From Enterocloster asparagiformis (GTDB taxonomy: Bacteria; Bacillota; Clostridia; Lachnospirales; Lachnospiraceae), in assembly GCA_018380885.1 (NCBI GenBank), contig JAGZSY010000037.1:1-53669 (forward strand): a stretch of DNA of 53,669 bases, read 5' to 3'. The position numbers were made by a program, and so were the translations under genes. Under the pieces are notes generated by a model. It ran no database searches and was not told the DNA's origin. It saw nothing but the letters and a program-made list of their open reading frames with translations. Below, one piece after another: positions 40,285 through 48,705 of this stretch; the stretch's first letter is position 1; every line of letters starts with the position of its first letter.

Positions 40285-40330
40285 TTTTTATCCCCCTATT
40301 TTCATTTTATGTAAATTAATTGTTGAAGCA

Positions 40331-41581
40331 TCAGCATTCAATTCCGTAATCGCGCTTCATCGCGGCCCTGAACTCTTCCAACGTGGGATGAATACAGGGT
40401 ATCTCCGGCTGCCACCTTGCCGCCACCTCAGGCGCCTTGATACCGGTGGAGGTCATCAGCACCACAACTTTGTCATCCGGCTTGATCGTCCCTTCCTTAA
40501 CCAGCTTTTCCAGGACAACGAGGGAAGCGACGGAGGCTGTCTCCGCGAAAACGCCTTCCGTTTTAGCCAGAAGCCGCTGCATCTGCAGAGCCTCGCCATC
40601 GTGGCTGCTTCTGGCAGTGCCGTGGGAATCCTTTACGGCGTGGACCGTGTGGTAGGCGGCATACCCGGTGGCAATGGACGTCTGGATCGAGGGCTCGCTG
40701 GGCTGTGGGATCGGGTCGTCGGACCCGGCGGCCAGCGTATTCTCCACCGCGCCGAAAACTTCCGCGGCGGCGAACCTGGGAACCGCATCAATATAACCCA
40801 TCTCCTTCAGATCGCACATCCCCTTGTAAATCCCATAGAGGGTGTCGCCGTAAGAGATCGGAACAACAAACCAGTCCGGCACCTGATTGCCCATCTGCTC
40901 AAACACCTCAAAGGCAATACTTTTATAGGCATCGATTCCAAAACAGCTACTGCCGATCGGCGGGGTCATCAGGCCGCTGGCGGGAACAAAATCCATCTCC
41001 CGCACCAGCTTTTCCATAATCACGCCCCGGTCCTCCATGGTGGGCGTCACAAAGACGCTGGCTCCATAGGCCAGCATCAATGTTTTCATGCTGGCAGATA
41101 CGTTGGGCGTTGTAAAGATAACGCACGGAAGCCCCGCCACAGCGGCGTAAGCGGCCGCAGCGGCGCCCTGATTCCCGGTGGACGAGATGGTGATTCCGGG
41201 AGCGCCTTCGCTCAATGCCCGCGAGACGATCAGGGAGCACAGACGGTCTTTGTGGGACATGGTCGGATTCTTAGATTCATCCTTCATGTAAAGGTGATTG
41301 AGGCCCAGTTTTTTCCCCATCCGCGCCAGCGGCTGCAGCGGAGTATTTCCCTCGCCGATGCTGACAGCCGGATCGCTATCCTCCATGGCATAAAATTCAC
41401 GGAACCGGTAAATTCCCGGCTGTCCCGATTTTATGGGAGGCAATTTGGCCTCAGTCAGATCAAAAACCGTTTCATAATTGACATTAACGCCTTCCTGCCG
41501 GCATGCGGGGCAGGCCTCATAGAACTTTCCCTCCAGAGGGCGGCCGCAGCGGGGGCAAATCGTTTTTTTGTACCAACTCAT
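40331..41581 (-). CDS. Threonine-synthase-like PLP-dependent enzyme with zinc ribbon
   Basis: 416 residues. An N-terminal zinc ribbon (Cys9, Cys12, Cys24, Cys27) precedes a fold-type II PLP domain. The motif IGEGNTPLQPL is followed by MSHKDR with the Schiff-base Lys111, the phosphate loop SSTGNQGAAAAAY and the usual C-terminal VFAETASVASL. Threonine synthase makes threonine from phosphohomoserine, but relatives are lyases or cysteate synthase. No hom or thrB gene is near; instead there are RidA (enamine hydrolase) and transporters. I therefore favour a beta-eliminating amino acid lyase releasing an aminoacrylate or enamine that RidA clears. Exact substrate unknown. Confidence 0.82.
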   Translation of the reverse strand: MSWYKKTICPRCGRPLEGKFYEACPACRQEGVNVNYETVFDLTEAKLPPIKSGQPGIYRFREFYAMEDSDPAVSIGEGNTPLQPLARMGKKLGLNHLYMKDESKNPTMSHKDRLCSLIVSRALSEGAPGITISSTGNQGAAAAAYAAVAGLPCVIFTTPNVSASMKTLMLAYGASVFVTPTMEDRGVIMEKLVREMDFVPASGLMTPPIGSSCFGIDAYKSIAFEVFEQMGNQVPDWFVVPISYGDTLYGIYKGMCDLKEMGYIDAVPRFAAAEVFGAVENTLAAGSDDPIPQPSEPSIQTSIATGYAAYHTVHAVKDSHGTARSSHDGEALQMQRLLAKTEGVFAETASVASLVVLEKLVKEGTIKPDDKVVVLMTSTGIKAPEVAARWQPEIPCIHPTLEEFRAAMKRDYGIEC

Positions 41582-41638
41582 ATCAACTATTTCCTTTCTC
41601 TGAATACTGTGGTTAAAGAATTACAACTGCGTCTTGTT

Positions 41639-42832
41639 TCACATTGCGGCAGACGCCAGCAAGAATAAATAGTGGGCCGCCATACCGGCGCAGATCCCGC
41701 CGATTGTGTGGCTGACAATGGCCTTGCCAATCAGCTCCTTGCATTTCAGGCCGGTCATCATGGACACGTGGGTGCTTAAATAGCCGCTCCAGCACATACA
41801 CATGGCCGTGAACACCGCCACATCGCACGCATTTGCCTGCCCGGAGGCCAAAAGCCCCGGCACCACGCCGATGGCGGCGCCCGCCGCTCCCAGCGCCGTG
41901 ATCGGCACGCTGATGCACTCCGGAGACGAAAATCCAAACATGGGCTGCAAAATAAAATTCACCTTGTCCGCTATGGCGGGCAGCAGCGCGATCCCTTCAT
42001 ACGCGCCTCCGGTATAAAAGCCGCCCGCGGACCCGTTTGTGAGCATCATCACAACCGTGCAGATTACCAGGACTCCGGGGATTATATCGATTCCCATCCT
42101 GACGCCGCTTTGTCCCCCTGCCAGAATGGCGCCCATCAGCCGCGTTCCGATGGAACCGGATCTCACCGGCCGGTATTCATCGGACGCCGGGCCCTGGGAA
42201 GCCCCCGCCGCGCAATCCTCAATCACAGCCTCCGCGCCAAATATGCACCTGGTAAAACGAAGCATGATCCGCGTGCTCACAACGCTTCCGATGATGGCGC
42301 CCAGCAAGCCGATTGCCACGGCCAGCCCATACGAAACGCCCGTCACAGCCGACTGGCCCAGCATAAACGTGCATACGATCAGGCCCATTCCAAACGCGGT
42401 TCCCAGATTGGTCAGCGCCGGCAGCTGGTATTTTTTAAAGAAATGCCGGTAGTATGAATCGTCCGCCAGCGTCAAAACCGCGGGATTATCGGAGAGAAAC
42501 GTGGTCACAATCGCCAGGGAGGCGGCGCCGGGCAATCCCCAGACCGGCTGCATAAGCGGCTGCAAAAGCTTATTGATCAGTGTGACAAAACCGAATTCGC
42601 TGAACATGGCGGAAACAGCACCCATGATCACGCAGATGGCCATGATATATAAAACCGTGTTCAGCAGCAAATCATAGGCCGTATTCATAATTGTGTTGAG
42701 CGCGTTGGCTAACCCCATCACGCGCGCAAAGAAATAAAATATTGCAAAAAAGATGGTCGGAAACACAAATGTCTCCGGACTGATTGCCGTTTTGTAACGC
42801 GTATGTACTGTCTGCGTGCCATCCGTCATCAT
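41639..42832 (-). CDS. Gate-domain (nucleoside-recognition type) membrane protein
   Basis: 397 residues, about 10 helices. It has the Gate-domain pattern (LYIMAICVIMGAVSAMFSEFGF, GLPGAASLAIVTTFLSDNPAVLTLADD), a cytoplasmic loop with polar residues, then a second half (GGQSGVRMGIDIIPGVLVICTVVMML, FGFSSPECISVPITALGAAGAAIG). It resembles membrane proteins annotated CD0519/CD1768 family in Clostridia; related Gate proteins are transporters or sporulation membrane proteins. It overlaps the ridA stop by one base and lies before the PLP gene, so it is probably a carrier for the same substrate. Function not established. Confidence 0.75.
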   Translation of the reverse strand: MMTDGTQTVHTRYKTAISPETFVFPTIFFAIFYFFARVMGLANALNTIMNTAYDLLLNTVLYIMAICVIMGAVSAMFSEFGFVTLINKLLQPLMQPVWGLPGAASLAIVTTFLSDNPAVLTLADDSYYRHFFKKYQLPALTNLGTAFGMGLIVCTFMLGQSAVTGVSYGLAVAIGLLGAIIGSVVSTRIMLRFTRCIFGAEAVIEDCAAGASQGPASDEYRPVRSGSIGTRLMGAILAGGQSGVRMGIDIIPGVLVICTVVMMLTNGSAGGFYTGGAYEGIALLPAIADKVNFILQPMFGFSSPECISVPITALGAAGAAIGVVPGLLASGQANACDVAVFTAMCMCWSGYLSTHVSMMTGLKCKELIGKAIVSHTIGGICAGMAAHYLFLLASAAM

Positions 42833-43209
42833 TATGCTCTCTCCGCTACGACCTCCACTTCAACCAGAACATTCTTGGGCAGCGTCTTTACGGCAACGCA
42901 TGACCGGGCCGGACAAGCGGGAAAATACTTGGCATAGATTTCATTGAATACCGCAAAATCGCCCATATCAGCCAAAAAGCACGTCGATTTGACCACATGA
43001 TTCAGATCAGTGCCGGCAGCGCTTAAAATTGCCGCCACATTCTTTAATACCCGCTCCGCCTGATCTGCAATCGTGTCCCCCACAATACCGCCGGTCTGGG
43101 GATCCAGCGGAATCTGTCCGGAAGTGAATACCAAACCGCCGGCTGCAACCGCCTGAGAATATGGACCGATAGCCGCCGGCGCATCGGCGGTGGAAATAAT
43201 TTGACTCAT
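42832..43209 (-). CDS. ridA: RidA-family enamine/imine deaminase
   Basis: 125 residues of the YjgF/RidA family: GPYSQAVAAGGLVFTSGQIPLDPQTGGIVG, the RidA Arg in PARSCVAVKTLPKNVLVEVEVVAE, and typical length. It hydrolyses enamine/imine intermediates, such as 2-aminoacrylate, released by PLP enzymes, forming a keto acid and ammonia and protecting PLP enzymes from damage. Start 43209 (MSQII) fits the family and has GAAGG upstream; the frame is open to ATG 43257. It heads an operon with Gate protein, PLP enzyme and NhaC transporter, where it would act on the PLP enzyme product. Confidence 0.93.
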   Translation of the reverse strand: MSQIISTADAPAAIGPYSQAVAAGGLVFTSGQIPLDPQTGGIVGDTIADQAERVLKNVAAILSAAGTDLNHVVKSTCFLADMGDFAVFNEIYAKYFPACPARSCVAVKTLPKNVLVEVEVVAERA

Positions 43210-43282
43210 AATAATACCTTCTTCCCTCATGTTATTTGAAAAACGACGTCTGGCCATGACATTTGTTTCCCCTATGATTCAA

Positions 43283-43311
43283 ATTATAAGACGATACAAT
43301 ATTTATGTCAA
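43283..43311 (-). promoter_or_regulatory. Consensus promoter of the ridA operon
   Basis: Minus-strand perfect TTGACA (43311-43306), 17-bp spacer, perfect TATAAT (43288-43283). The strength implies strict control by the divergent regulator. Confidence 0.85.
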
Positions 43312-43373
43312 TGAATTTTTTTTTATTTAATAGACAAAAATTACGCGTATTTTTCAGCACATTGGCAAAAACG

Positions 43374-43390
43374 AGTTGATTCAATCAACT
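43374..43390. promoter_or_regulatory. Perfect palindrome AGTTGATT-C-AATCAACT
   Basis: A 17-bp inverted repeat between the two divergent promoters, 63 bp upstream of the ridA -35 box. It is the likely site of the YheO-like regulator or an activator. I see no gene in the 330-bp gap. Confidence 0.6.
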
Positions 43391-43475
43391 TTTTGAACAC
43401 ATTCGGGGGAATAAAGCGTTTTTCTAGCTTAGCAGCTAAACAAAAATAACGTTTTATCTCCCCCTCCCATTGTCT

Positions 43476-43505
43476 TTGATATTGCTTTTTTTTGTATATT
43501 ATACT
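43476..43505 (+). promoter_or_regulatory. Promoter of the YheO-like regulator
   Basis: TTGATA (43476-43481), 18-bp spacer, TATACT (43500-43505), 34 bp before the GTG start. Confidence 0.6.
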
Positions 43506-43539
43506 ATAATGAATAAAAAATATTTTAGCGAGGTCGGAC

Positions 43540-44277
43540 GTGAATAACAAAAGGGACAATAATATCCAGTTAACTTATGTAGATCGGCTGATTCTGGATT
43601 CATACTGTGATATGCTGGATGGGCTTTCCCACTATTTAGGGGATGGGTATGAATTGGTTCTGCACAGCTTGGAGGACTACAATCATTCTGCAATTAAAGT
43701 AATCAACGGCTTTCACACCGGCCGCAAAGAAGGGGCGCCCATTACGGATTTAGCCCTTATTATGCTGGAAAAAATTCAAAACCAGAGCGACTCGTGCAAA
43801 GATATCACTTATTTTGTAAAAAACAAAAAAGGGGAGCCCCTGAAATCAGCCACCATTACCGTAAAAGGCGAGAACGACCGCATCATCGGCCTTTTATGTA
43901 TCAATTTCTACATGAACACGCCCATGGCCGAGTTCTTCAAGAATTTTACATTCGAGGAACTTCCCGCGCCGGAGAGCCGGCCCTCTGCAAGCCAGAAAGA
44001 AAATTTCTCCTCCAGCAGCACAGAGTTGGTAGAAAAACTTGTCGAACAGATTCAGGCCGAGGTAATGGCCGATTCCAAAATCACGTTTTCCAACAAAAAC
44101 AAGGAAATTATCCAGAGGCTCTACCAAAAGGGGGTCTATAACTTAAAAGATTCCGTCATCAAAACAGCGCAAATCTTAAATATCAGCAAAAACACCGTTT
44201 ATCTTCATTTGCGCAACATCGACCGCGCCAACGATCAAAACGCGCCGAAAGCAGAGGACCAGCCCCTGAAAGAATAG
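43540..44277 (+). CDS. YheO/DauR-like regulator (PAS-like plus HTH)
   Basis: 245 residues from GTG 43540. The N-terminal half matches the YheO PAS-like domain (DSYCDMLDGLSHYLGDGYELVLHSLEDYNHSAIKVINGFHTGRKEGAPITDLALIML, and ATITVKGENDRIIGLLCINFYMNTP). The C-terminal HTH is FSNKNKEIIQRLYQKGVYNLKDSVIKTAQILNISKNTVYLHLRNI. DauR, the best-known member, represses D-arginine catabolism. Such proteins often stand next to RidA and amino acid catabolic genes, as here. It probably controls the divergent ridA operon through the palindrome between them; whether it activates or represses is not clear. Confidence 0.88.
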   Translation: MNNKRDNNIQLTYVDRLILDSYCDMLDGLSHYLGDGYELVLHSLEDYNHSAIKVINGFHTGRKEGAPITDLALIMLEKIQNQSDSCKDITYFVKNKKGEPLKSATITVKGENDRIIGLLCINFYMNTPMAEFFKNFTFEELPAPESRPSASQKENFSSSSTELVEKLVEQIQAEVMADSKITFSNKNKEIIQRLYQKGVYNLKDSVIKTAQILNISKNTVYLHLRNIDRANDQNAPKAEDQPLKE

Positions 44278-44280
44278 TCG

Positions 44281-44309
44281 TTGAAATAATTTTCATCTTA
44301 TGCTATAAT
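44281..44309 (+). promoter_or_regulatory. Promoter before the MATE gene leader
   Basis: TTGAAA (44281-44286), 17-bp spacer, perfect TATAAT (44304-44309), right after the regulator stop codon. The transcript would carry a leader of about 185 bases before ATG 44502. Confidence 0.7.
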
Positions 44310-44410
44310 AACCAGCGTTCAACATGACAATTAAAATTTGTTCCAAAACCCATGACATACCATGGATGTGGATTTTTCTGGACTTACATGATTGGTATTC
44401 CAATTTTCGC

Positions 44411-44445
44411 CACACAGTTACCTTGCCGTAGCTGTGTGTTTTTTT
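44411..44445 (+). terminator. Intrinsic terminator inside the MATE leader (possible attenuator)
   Basis: CACACAGTTA and TAGCTGTGTG form a 10-bp stem with one wobble pair around CCTTGCCG, followed by TTTTTTT. It lies between the promoter at 44281 and the MATE start, so it would stop that transcript unless relieved. It may simply end the regulator transcript. Confidence 0.75.
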
Positions 44446-44501
44446 GCCCCCAAATGCCGCCCGCAGCCGGCAGTCTATTTCAAAACTCAGAGGTGTTAAC
44501 A

Positions 44502-45857
44502 ATGAATCAGTCTTATATGAAAGAAAAACCGGTATTTCCCCTTTTGATGTCAATGGCGCTGCCCATGATGCTCTCAATGCTCGTAAGCGCCCTTTACAAC
44601 ATCATCGACAGCTTTTTTGTGGCAAAGATCAGCGAAGCGTCCATGACAGCCCTTTCCCTGGTATTCCCGGTCCAGAATCTGATCAACGCGGTGTCAGTTG
44701 GCTTTGCCATCGGCATCAACTCCGCGGTGGCCTTTTATCTGGGCGCGGAAAAACAGGGCAGCGCCGATACCGCCGCCACGGCGGGCATACTGTTGAACGG
44801 ACTCCACGGCCTTCTGCTGATGATAGCCGGCCTCTTGCTCATGCCAAATTTTCTCCAGTTATTTACAAATGATCCGGCAGTGCTGGAGATGGGCCTGCAA
44901 TACTCCAACATCGTGCTGCTGTTCACGCTGCCCAATATCATCGCCATATCATTTGAAAAAATCTTCCAGGCGGTAGGGAAAATGACTGTCTCCATGGTCA
45001 GCATGATCTGCGGCTGCGTTACCAATATTATCCTGGACCCCCTGATGATTTTCGGCATCGGCTTCTTCCCGGAAATGGGCATCCGGGGCGCCGCCATCGC
45101 AACCGGCATCGGCCAGACCGTCTCCATGGTCATTTACCTGATATTTTATTTCCGCCGTCCCATTTCAGTGAAATTCCGGCTGCTGCCCGGCGGCGTCAAC
45201 CGCAGTCTGCTCTTCCGGCTCTATGCGGTGGGCGTGCCCGCCACTCTGAACATGGCGCTCCCCTCCCTGCTGGTGTCCGTTTTAAACTCCGTGCTGAGCG
45301 CCTACGGCAGCGCTTATGTGCTGGTGCTGGGAGCCTACTATAAGCTGCAAACCTTCCTGTATCTGTCCGCCAACGGGATTGTGCAGGGAATGCGCCCGCT
45401 GATCGGCTACAACTACGGCGCCGGTATTTACAAGCGGGTCCGCAGGCTTCACAGCACCGGGCTGGCCATGATCCTGGGCATCATGCTGCTGGGCACGGCG
45501 CTCTGCCTGGCGGCCCCGGCCCGGCTGATCGCTCTGTTTACCGCCAACCAGGACACGATCGCCCTGGGGGTAACCGCCATCAGGATCATCAGCGCCGGCT
45601 TTTTCGTCTCCGGCATCTCAGTTACGGTTTCCGGCACGCTGGAGGGCCTGGGCATGGGGAGTCCCTCCCTGGCCATATCGCTGTGCCGCTATGTGCTGTT
45701 CATCATACCCGGCGCCCTCTTACTCAGCCGTACGATGGGGGCTACCGGCGTGTGGTGCGCCTTTGGGATCAGCGAGTGCCTCACCGCCCTGGTATCCGCC
45801 GGGATTTACTGGTATGTCAGCCAAAAACGGTTGCGCGGAGAAATTTCCGGGCTATAA
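44502..45857 (+). CDS. MATE-family efflux transporter
   Basis: 451 residues with 12 predicted helices, the MATE length. Family features include PLLMSMALPMMLSMLVSALYNIIDSFFVAKISEASMTALSLVFPVQNLINAVSVGFAIGINSAVAFYLGA in the first bundle, NIILDPLMIFGIGFFPEMGIRGAAIATGIGQ, and ANGIVQGMRPLIGYNYGAG in the second. MATE pumps export drugs or cationic metabolites with Na+ or H+. ATG 44502 (AGAGGTG upstream) was chosen; the frame is open to 44352 but those codons cover the terminator hairpin. A two-component system follows 75 bp downstream. The substrate is unknown. Confidence 0.92.
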   Translation: MNQSYMKEKPVFPLLMSMALPMMLSMLVSALYNIIDSFFVAKISEASMTALSLVFPVQNLINAVSVGFAIGINSAVAFYLGAEKQGSADTAATAGILLNGLHGLLLMIAGLLLMPNFLQLFTNDPAVLEMGLQYSNIVLLFTLPNIIAISFEKIFQAVGKMTVSMVSMICGCVTNIILDPLMIFGIGFFPEMGIRGAAIATGIGQTVSMVIYLIFYFRRPISVKFRLLPGGVNRSLLFRLYAVGVPATLNMALPSLLVSVLNSVLSAYGSAYVLVLGAYYKLQTFLYLSANGIVQGMRPLIGYNYGAGIYKRVRRLHSTGLAMILGIMLLGTALCLAAPARLIALFTANQDTIALGVTAIRIISAGFFVSGISVTVSGTLEGLGMGSPSLAISLCRYVLFIIPGALLLSRTMGATGVWCAFGISECLTALVSAGIYWYVSQKRLRGEISGL

Positions 45858-45858
45858 T
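45831..45858 (+). promoter_or_regulatory. Possible promoter of the two-component genes
   Basis: TTGCGC (45831-45836), 16-bp spacer, TATAAT (45853-45858), overlapping the MATE stop codon. The -35 match is moderate. Confidence 0.35.
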
Positions 45859-45931
45859 GGTCTTATATTTTAAGTACGTTTAATGTGGCGGCCTGATAAT
45901 TGATCTATCACATAGTAGGGGAGGTACTGTT

Positions 45932-46606
45932 ATGCGCCTGCTGCTCGCAGAGGATGAACGGGAATTGTCCAACGCTCTGGTGGCTATTTTAAAACACAGC
46001 AATTATACGGTGGATGCGGTGTACGACGGGCAGGAAGCCCTGGAATACCTGGCCTCCCAGGATTACGACGGCGTAATTCTGGATATTATGATGCCGAAAA
46101 CAGACGGGATCACAGTGCTCAAAACCATCCGCCGGCAGGGAAACATGGTCCCGGTCATCATATTGACGGCGAAATCGGAGATCGACGACCGGGTTCTGGG
46201 GCTGGACAGCGGCGCCAACGACTATCTGACCAAGCCCTTTGCTGCCAGGGAGCTGCTGGCCCGCATCCGCGCCATGACCCGGCAGGCCGGAGCCGGCGAC
46301 TCCTGCTTGAGCTTCGGCAGCCTCACGCTGAACCGGGCCACCTATGAGCTCTCCTCCCCCTCCGGCTGCTTCCGGCTGGCCAACAAGGAATTTCAGATGA
46401 TGGAGCTCCTGCTGTCCAATCCCAGACATGTGGTGTCCACGGAGCGCTTTATGGAGAAAATCTGGGGCTATGACAGCGAGGCGGAGCTCAGCGTGGTCTG
46501 GGTCTACATCTCCTACCTGCGCAAAAAGCTGGCTGCATTAAACGCCGGCGTGCAGATTCGCGCCTCCCGCAATGTGGGATATTCCCTGGAGGAGCGCCAT
46601 GATTAG
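45932..46606 (+). CDS. Response regulator, OmpR/PhoB family
   Basis: 224 residues. The receiver domain has acidic Glu7-Asp8, the phosphoacceptor Asp51 (GVILDIMMP), Thr79 and Lys101 (LTKPF). The C-terminal winged helix spans about 127-222 (FRLANKEFQMMELLLSNPRHVVSTERFMEKIWGYDSEAELSVVWVYISYLRKKL). Its gene overlaps the histidine kinase gene by 8 bases. Three direct repeats at an 11-bp period upstream of the polyphosphate polymerase gene (47918) are the typical site for this family, so that operon is the probable target. GGGGAGG precedes the ATG. Confidence 0.95.
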   Translation: MRLLLAEDERELSNALVAILKHSNYTVDAVYDGQEALEYLASQDYDGVILDIMMPKTDGITVLKTIRRQGNMVPVIILTAKSEIDDRVLGLDSGANDYLTKPFAARELLARIRAMTRQAGAGDSCLSFGSLTLNRATYELSSPSGCFRLANKEFQMMELLLSNPRHVVSTERFMEKIWGYDSEAELSVVWVYISYLRKKLAALNAGVQIRASRNVGYSLEERHD

Positions 46607-47825
46607 GCGTCTGAGAAGAAGGTTTATCGCAGTGGCCATGCTTTCCATGTTTCTGGTCCTCTCCGTGATCATGGGCGTTGTCAACGGCATCAACTACCGG
46701 AATATCGCCAGGGAAGCGGACCGGGTGCTGGCAGTGCTGGCGGAAAACGGCGGCCGTTTTCCCAGGGAGAAGCGGCCCTCCGGCAAGAAAATGCCGCCGC
46801 CCAGGGACCTGTCCCCGGAAACTCCCTTCGAGTCGCGGTTTTTCACCGTCACCCTCGACAGCCAGGGCGCGGCCGCCTCGACAGATACGGGCAGCATCGC
46901 GGCCATCGGGGACGGCGAGGCCGCGCAGCTGGCGGAAAGCGTCTACCGCTCCGGCCGTGGAGACGGCTTTATCCGCAATTACCGTTTTCTGCGCCTGGAC
47001 ACGGACAGCGGCGCCATGATCATTTTCCTGGACTGCTACCGCTCCCTGGAGAACTTCCGCACCTTTCTGGTCTCCAGCGTGCTGGTGTCCGCAGCCGGCC
47101 TGCTCTCCGTGCTGTTTCTGGTGGTGGTATTTTCCAAAATGGTCTTTAAGCCGGTGGCGGAGAGCGACCGGAAGCAAAAGCAGTTCATCACCGACGCCGG
47201 CCATGAGATCAAAACGCCGTTAACCATCATCGACGCCAACACCGAGGTGCTGGAGATGGAGCACGGGGAGAGCCAGTGGACAAAGAGCATCCGCAGCCAG
47301 GTAAAGCGCCTGTCCGCCCTGACCGCGGACCTGATCGCTCTCTCCCGTCTGGACGAGGGCGCGGGCCAGCTGCAAAGGCTGGAGTTTTCCCTGTCCGACG
47401 CGGTGGACGAGACTGCCAGGAGCTTCCAGGCTCTGGCCCTCACCCAGGGAAAAATGCTGGAAGCGCAGATTCCTCCCAACCTGACCTACCGCGGCGACGA
47501 GGCTTCCATCCGGCAGCTGACGGGGATTTTGCTGGACAACGCCCTGAAGCATTCGGACGAGCGCGGCCTGATCCGCCTGAGCGTAAGACCCCGGGGACGG
47601 GGCGGCTGCGTCATCACCGTTTACAATACCGTCCAATCCGTGGAGTCCGGGGACCTAAATCTCCTGTTCCAGCGCTTCTACCGCGCCGACCGCTCCCGCA
47701 ACTCCCAGACCGGCGGATACGGCCTGGGTCTGGCCATCGCCCGGGCCATCGTCTCCGCCCACAAGGGAAAAATAAGCGCGGAGAGCCGGGACAAAAGGTC
47801 CTTAACCATCACCGTAACTCTATAG
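46599..47825 (+). CDS. Sensor histidine kinase
   Basis: 408 residues with two membrane helices (about 9-30 and 157-180) bracketing an outer domain of about 125 residues rich in Pro and charged residues near 50-75. The HisKA site is ITDAGHEIKTPLTII with His202. The ATPase domain has an N box (QLTGILLDNALKHSDERG) and a glycine box (GGYGLGLAIARAIV). There is no HAMP domain visible between helix 2 and HisKA. ATG 46599 overlaps the response regulator end; it should phosphorylate that regulator. The signal is unknown; the target operon suggests envelope or phosphate stress. Confidence 0.94.
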   Translation: MIRRLRRRFIAVAMLSMFLVLSVIMGVVNGINYRNIAREADRVLAVLAENGGRFPREKRPSGKKMPPPRDLSPETPFESRFFTVTLDSQGAAASTDTGSIAAIGDGEAAQLAESVYRSGRGDGFIRNYRFLRLDTDSGAMIIFLDCYRSLENFRTFLVSSVLVSAAGLLSVLFLVVVFSKMVFKPVAESDRKQKQFITDAGHEIKTPLTIIDANTEVLEMEHGESQWTKSIRSQVKRLSALTADLIALSRLDEGAGQLQRLEFSLSDAVDETARSFQALALTQGKMLEAQIPPNLTYRGDEASIRQLTGILLDNALKHSDERGLIRLSVRPRGRGGCVITVYNTVQSVESGDLNLLFQRFYRADRSRNSQTGGYGLGLAIARAIVSAHKGKISAESRDKRSLTITVTL

Positions 47826-47839
47826 CGTAACGCAAGAAA

Positions 47840-47879
47840 CGCAGCCATGCCTGAATCCCGGGCCTGGCTGCGTTTTTTT
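47840..47879 (+). terminator. Terminator of the two-component genes
   Basis: CGCAGCCATGCC and GGCCTGGCTGCG stem (one mismatch) followed by TTTTTTT. Confidence 0.88.
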
Positions 47880-47917
47880 GCATGGCCGGCGGACCGCGGA
47901 CGCGAGCCGTAAGACCA

Positions 47918-47967
47918 TGTGAACTTTATGTGAATTTAAGGTAAATTTTAATTTGGCCCCGTAAACT
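47918..47967 (+). promoter_or_regulatory. Three 11-bp-spaced response regulator boxes and -10 of the VTC operon
   Basis: TGTGAAC (47918-47924), TGTGAAT (47929-47935) and GGTAAAT (47940-47946) are direct repeats exactly one DNA turn apart. TAAACT (47962-47967) is a plausible -10 box, and there is no good -35 box, as in promoters activated by OmpR/PhoB-type regulators. The regulator encoded at 45932 is the obvious candidate. Confidence 0.7.
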
Positions 47968-47991
47968 GGTACCAGCAAAGGAGGCGAGCAA

Positions 47992-48705
47992 ATGGATTAT
48001 CAAACCATATTCCAACGCTATGAACTGAAATACCAGATGAATCTCGAACAAAAACAGCTGCTGCTGGACGTATTGGGGGACTCCCTCCGGCCGGACCCCT
48101 TCGGCAGAAGCACGATCTGCAATATCTACTTTGACACCGCGGACTGCCGTTTGATCCGCCGCTCCCTGGAAAAGCCGGTTTACAAGGAAAAATTGCGGCT
48201 GCGCAGCTACGGCGTGTCCACCCCGGACAACAACGTTTTTCTGGAGCTGAAAAAGAAATATCAGGACGTGGTCTACAAGCGCAGGGTCAGCATACCGGAG
48301 GCCCAGGTTATGGAATGGCTCTCAACGGGCGGGCCGCTTCCTGATTCCTCCCAGATCGGCAGGGAAATCGACTATTTCCGCAGCTTTTACCGGGAGCTGT
48401 TTCCCACCGTGGTCCTGTCCTACGAGCGGGAGGCCTACTATTTCGCCCGGGATCCCGGCCTGCGCGTCACCTTTGACGAGACGATTCTTTGGCGGGACGA
48501 GGATTTTTCCCTCTGCTCCAGCGTATACGGCACGCCGGTTTTAAGCCCGGGGCAGGTGCTCATGGAGGTCAAGACAGCCGGTTCCATCCCCGTGGACCTT
48601 GCCCGCCTGCTCTCGGAAAACGGGATTTTCAAAACCTCCTTTTCCAAGTACGGCGCCGCCTACCGGCAAATGATAAAAGAATTTGGAGGAATACAATATG
48701 CGTGA
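47992..48705 (+). CDS. VTC-domain polyphosphate polymerase
   Basis: 237 residues, entirely a VTC domain (triphosphate tunnel fold). Charged tunnel motifs are RYELKYQM (9-16), IYFDTADCRLIRRSL, YKEKLRLRSYG, FLELKKKYQDVVYKRR, YEREAYYF, LRVTFDETI, LMEVKT and a C-terminal FSKYG. In yeast the domain makes polyphosphate from ATP at membranes. Bacterial members always pair with a DUF4956 membrane protein, as here (8-base overlap). Presumed to make polyphosphate in the cytoplasm near the membrane. AAAGGAGG precedes ATG. Confidence 0.9.
   Translation: MDYQTIFQRYELKYQMNLEQKQLLLDVLGDSLRPDPFGRSTICNIYFDTADCRLIRRSLEKPVYKEKLRLRSYGVSTPDNNVFLELKKKYQDVVYKRRVSIPEAQVMEWLSTGGPLPDSSQIGREIDYFRSFYRELFPTVVLSYEREAYYFARDPGLRVTFDETILWRDEDFSLCSSVYGTPVLSPGQVLMEVKTAGSIPVDLARLLSENGIFKTSFSKYGAAYRQMIKEFGGIQYA

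Noticed and set aside
40331..41581. Calling the PLP enzyme threonine synthase (thrC)
   Set aside because: The fold fits, but context with RidA, transporters and an amino acid-type regulator, without hom or thrB, argues for catabolism.
44366..44431. Leader peptide of 21 codons before the MATE gene
   Set aside because: It ends inside the terminator hairpin, which is suggestive, but it has no ribosome site and no run of a single regulatory codon, so it is not listed as a gene.
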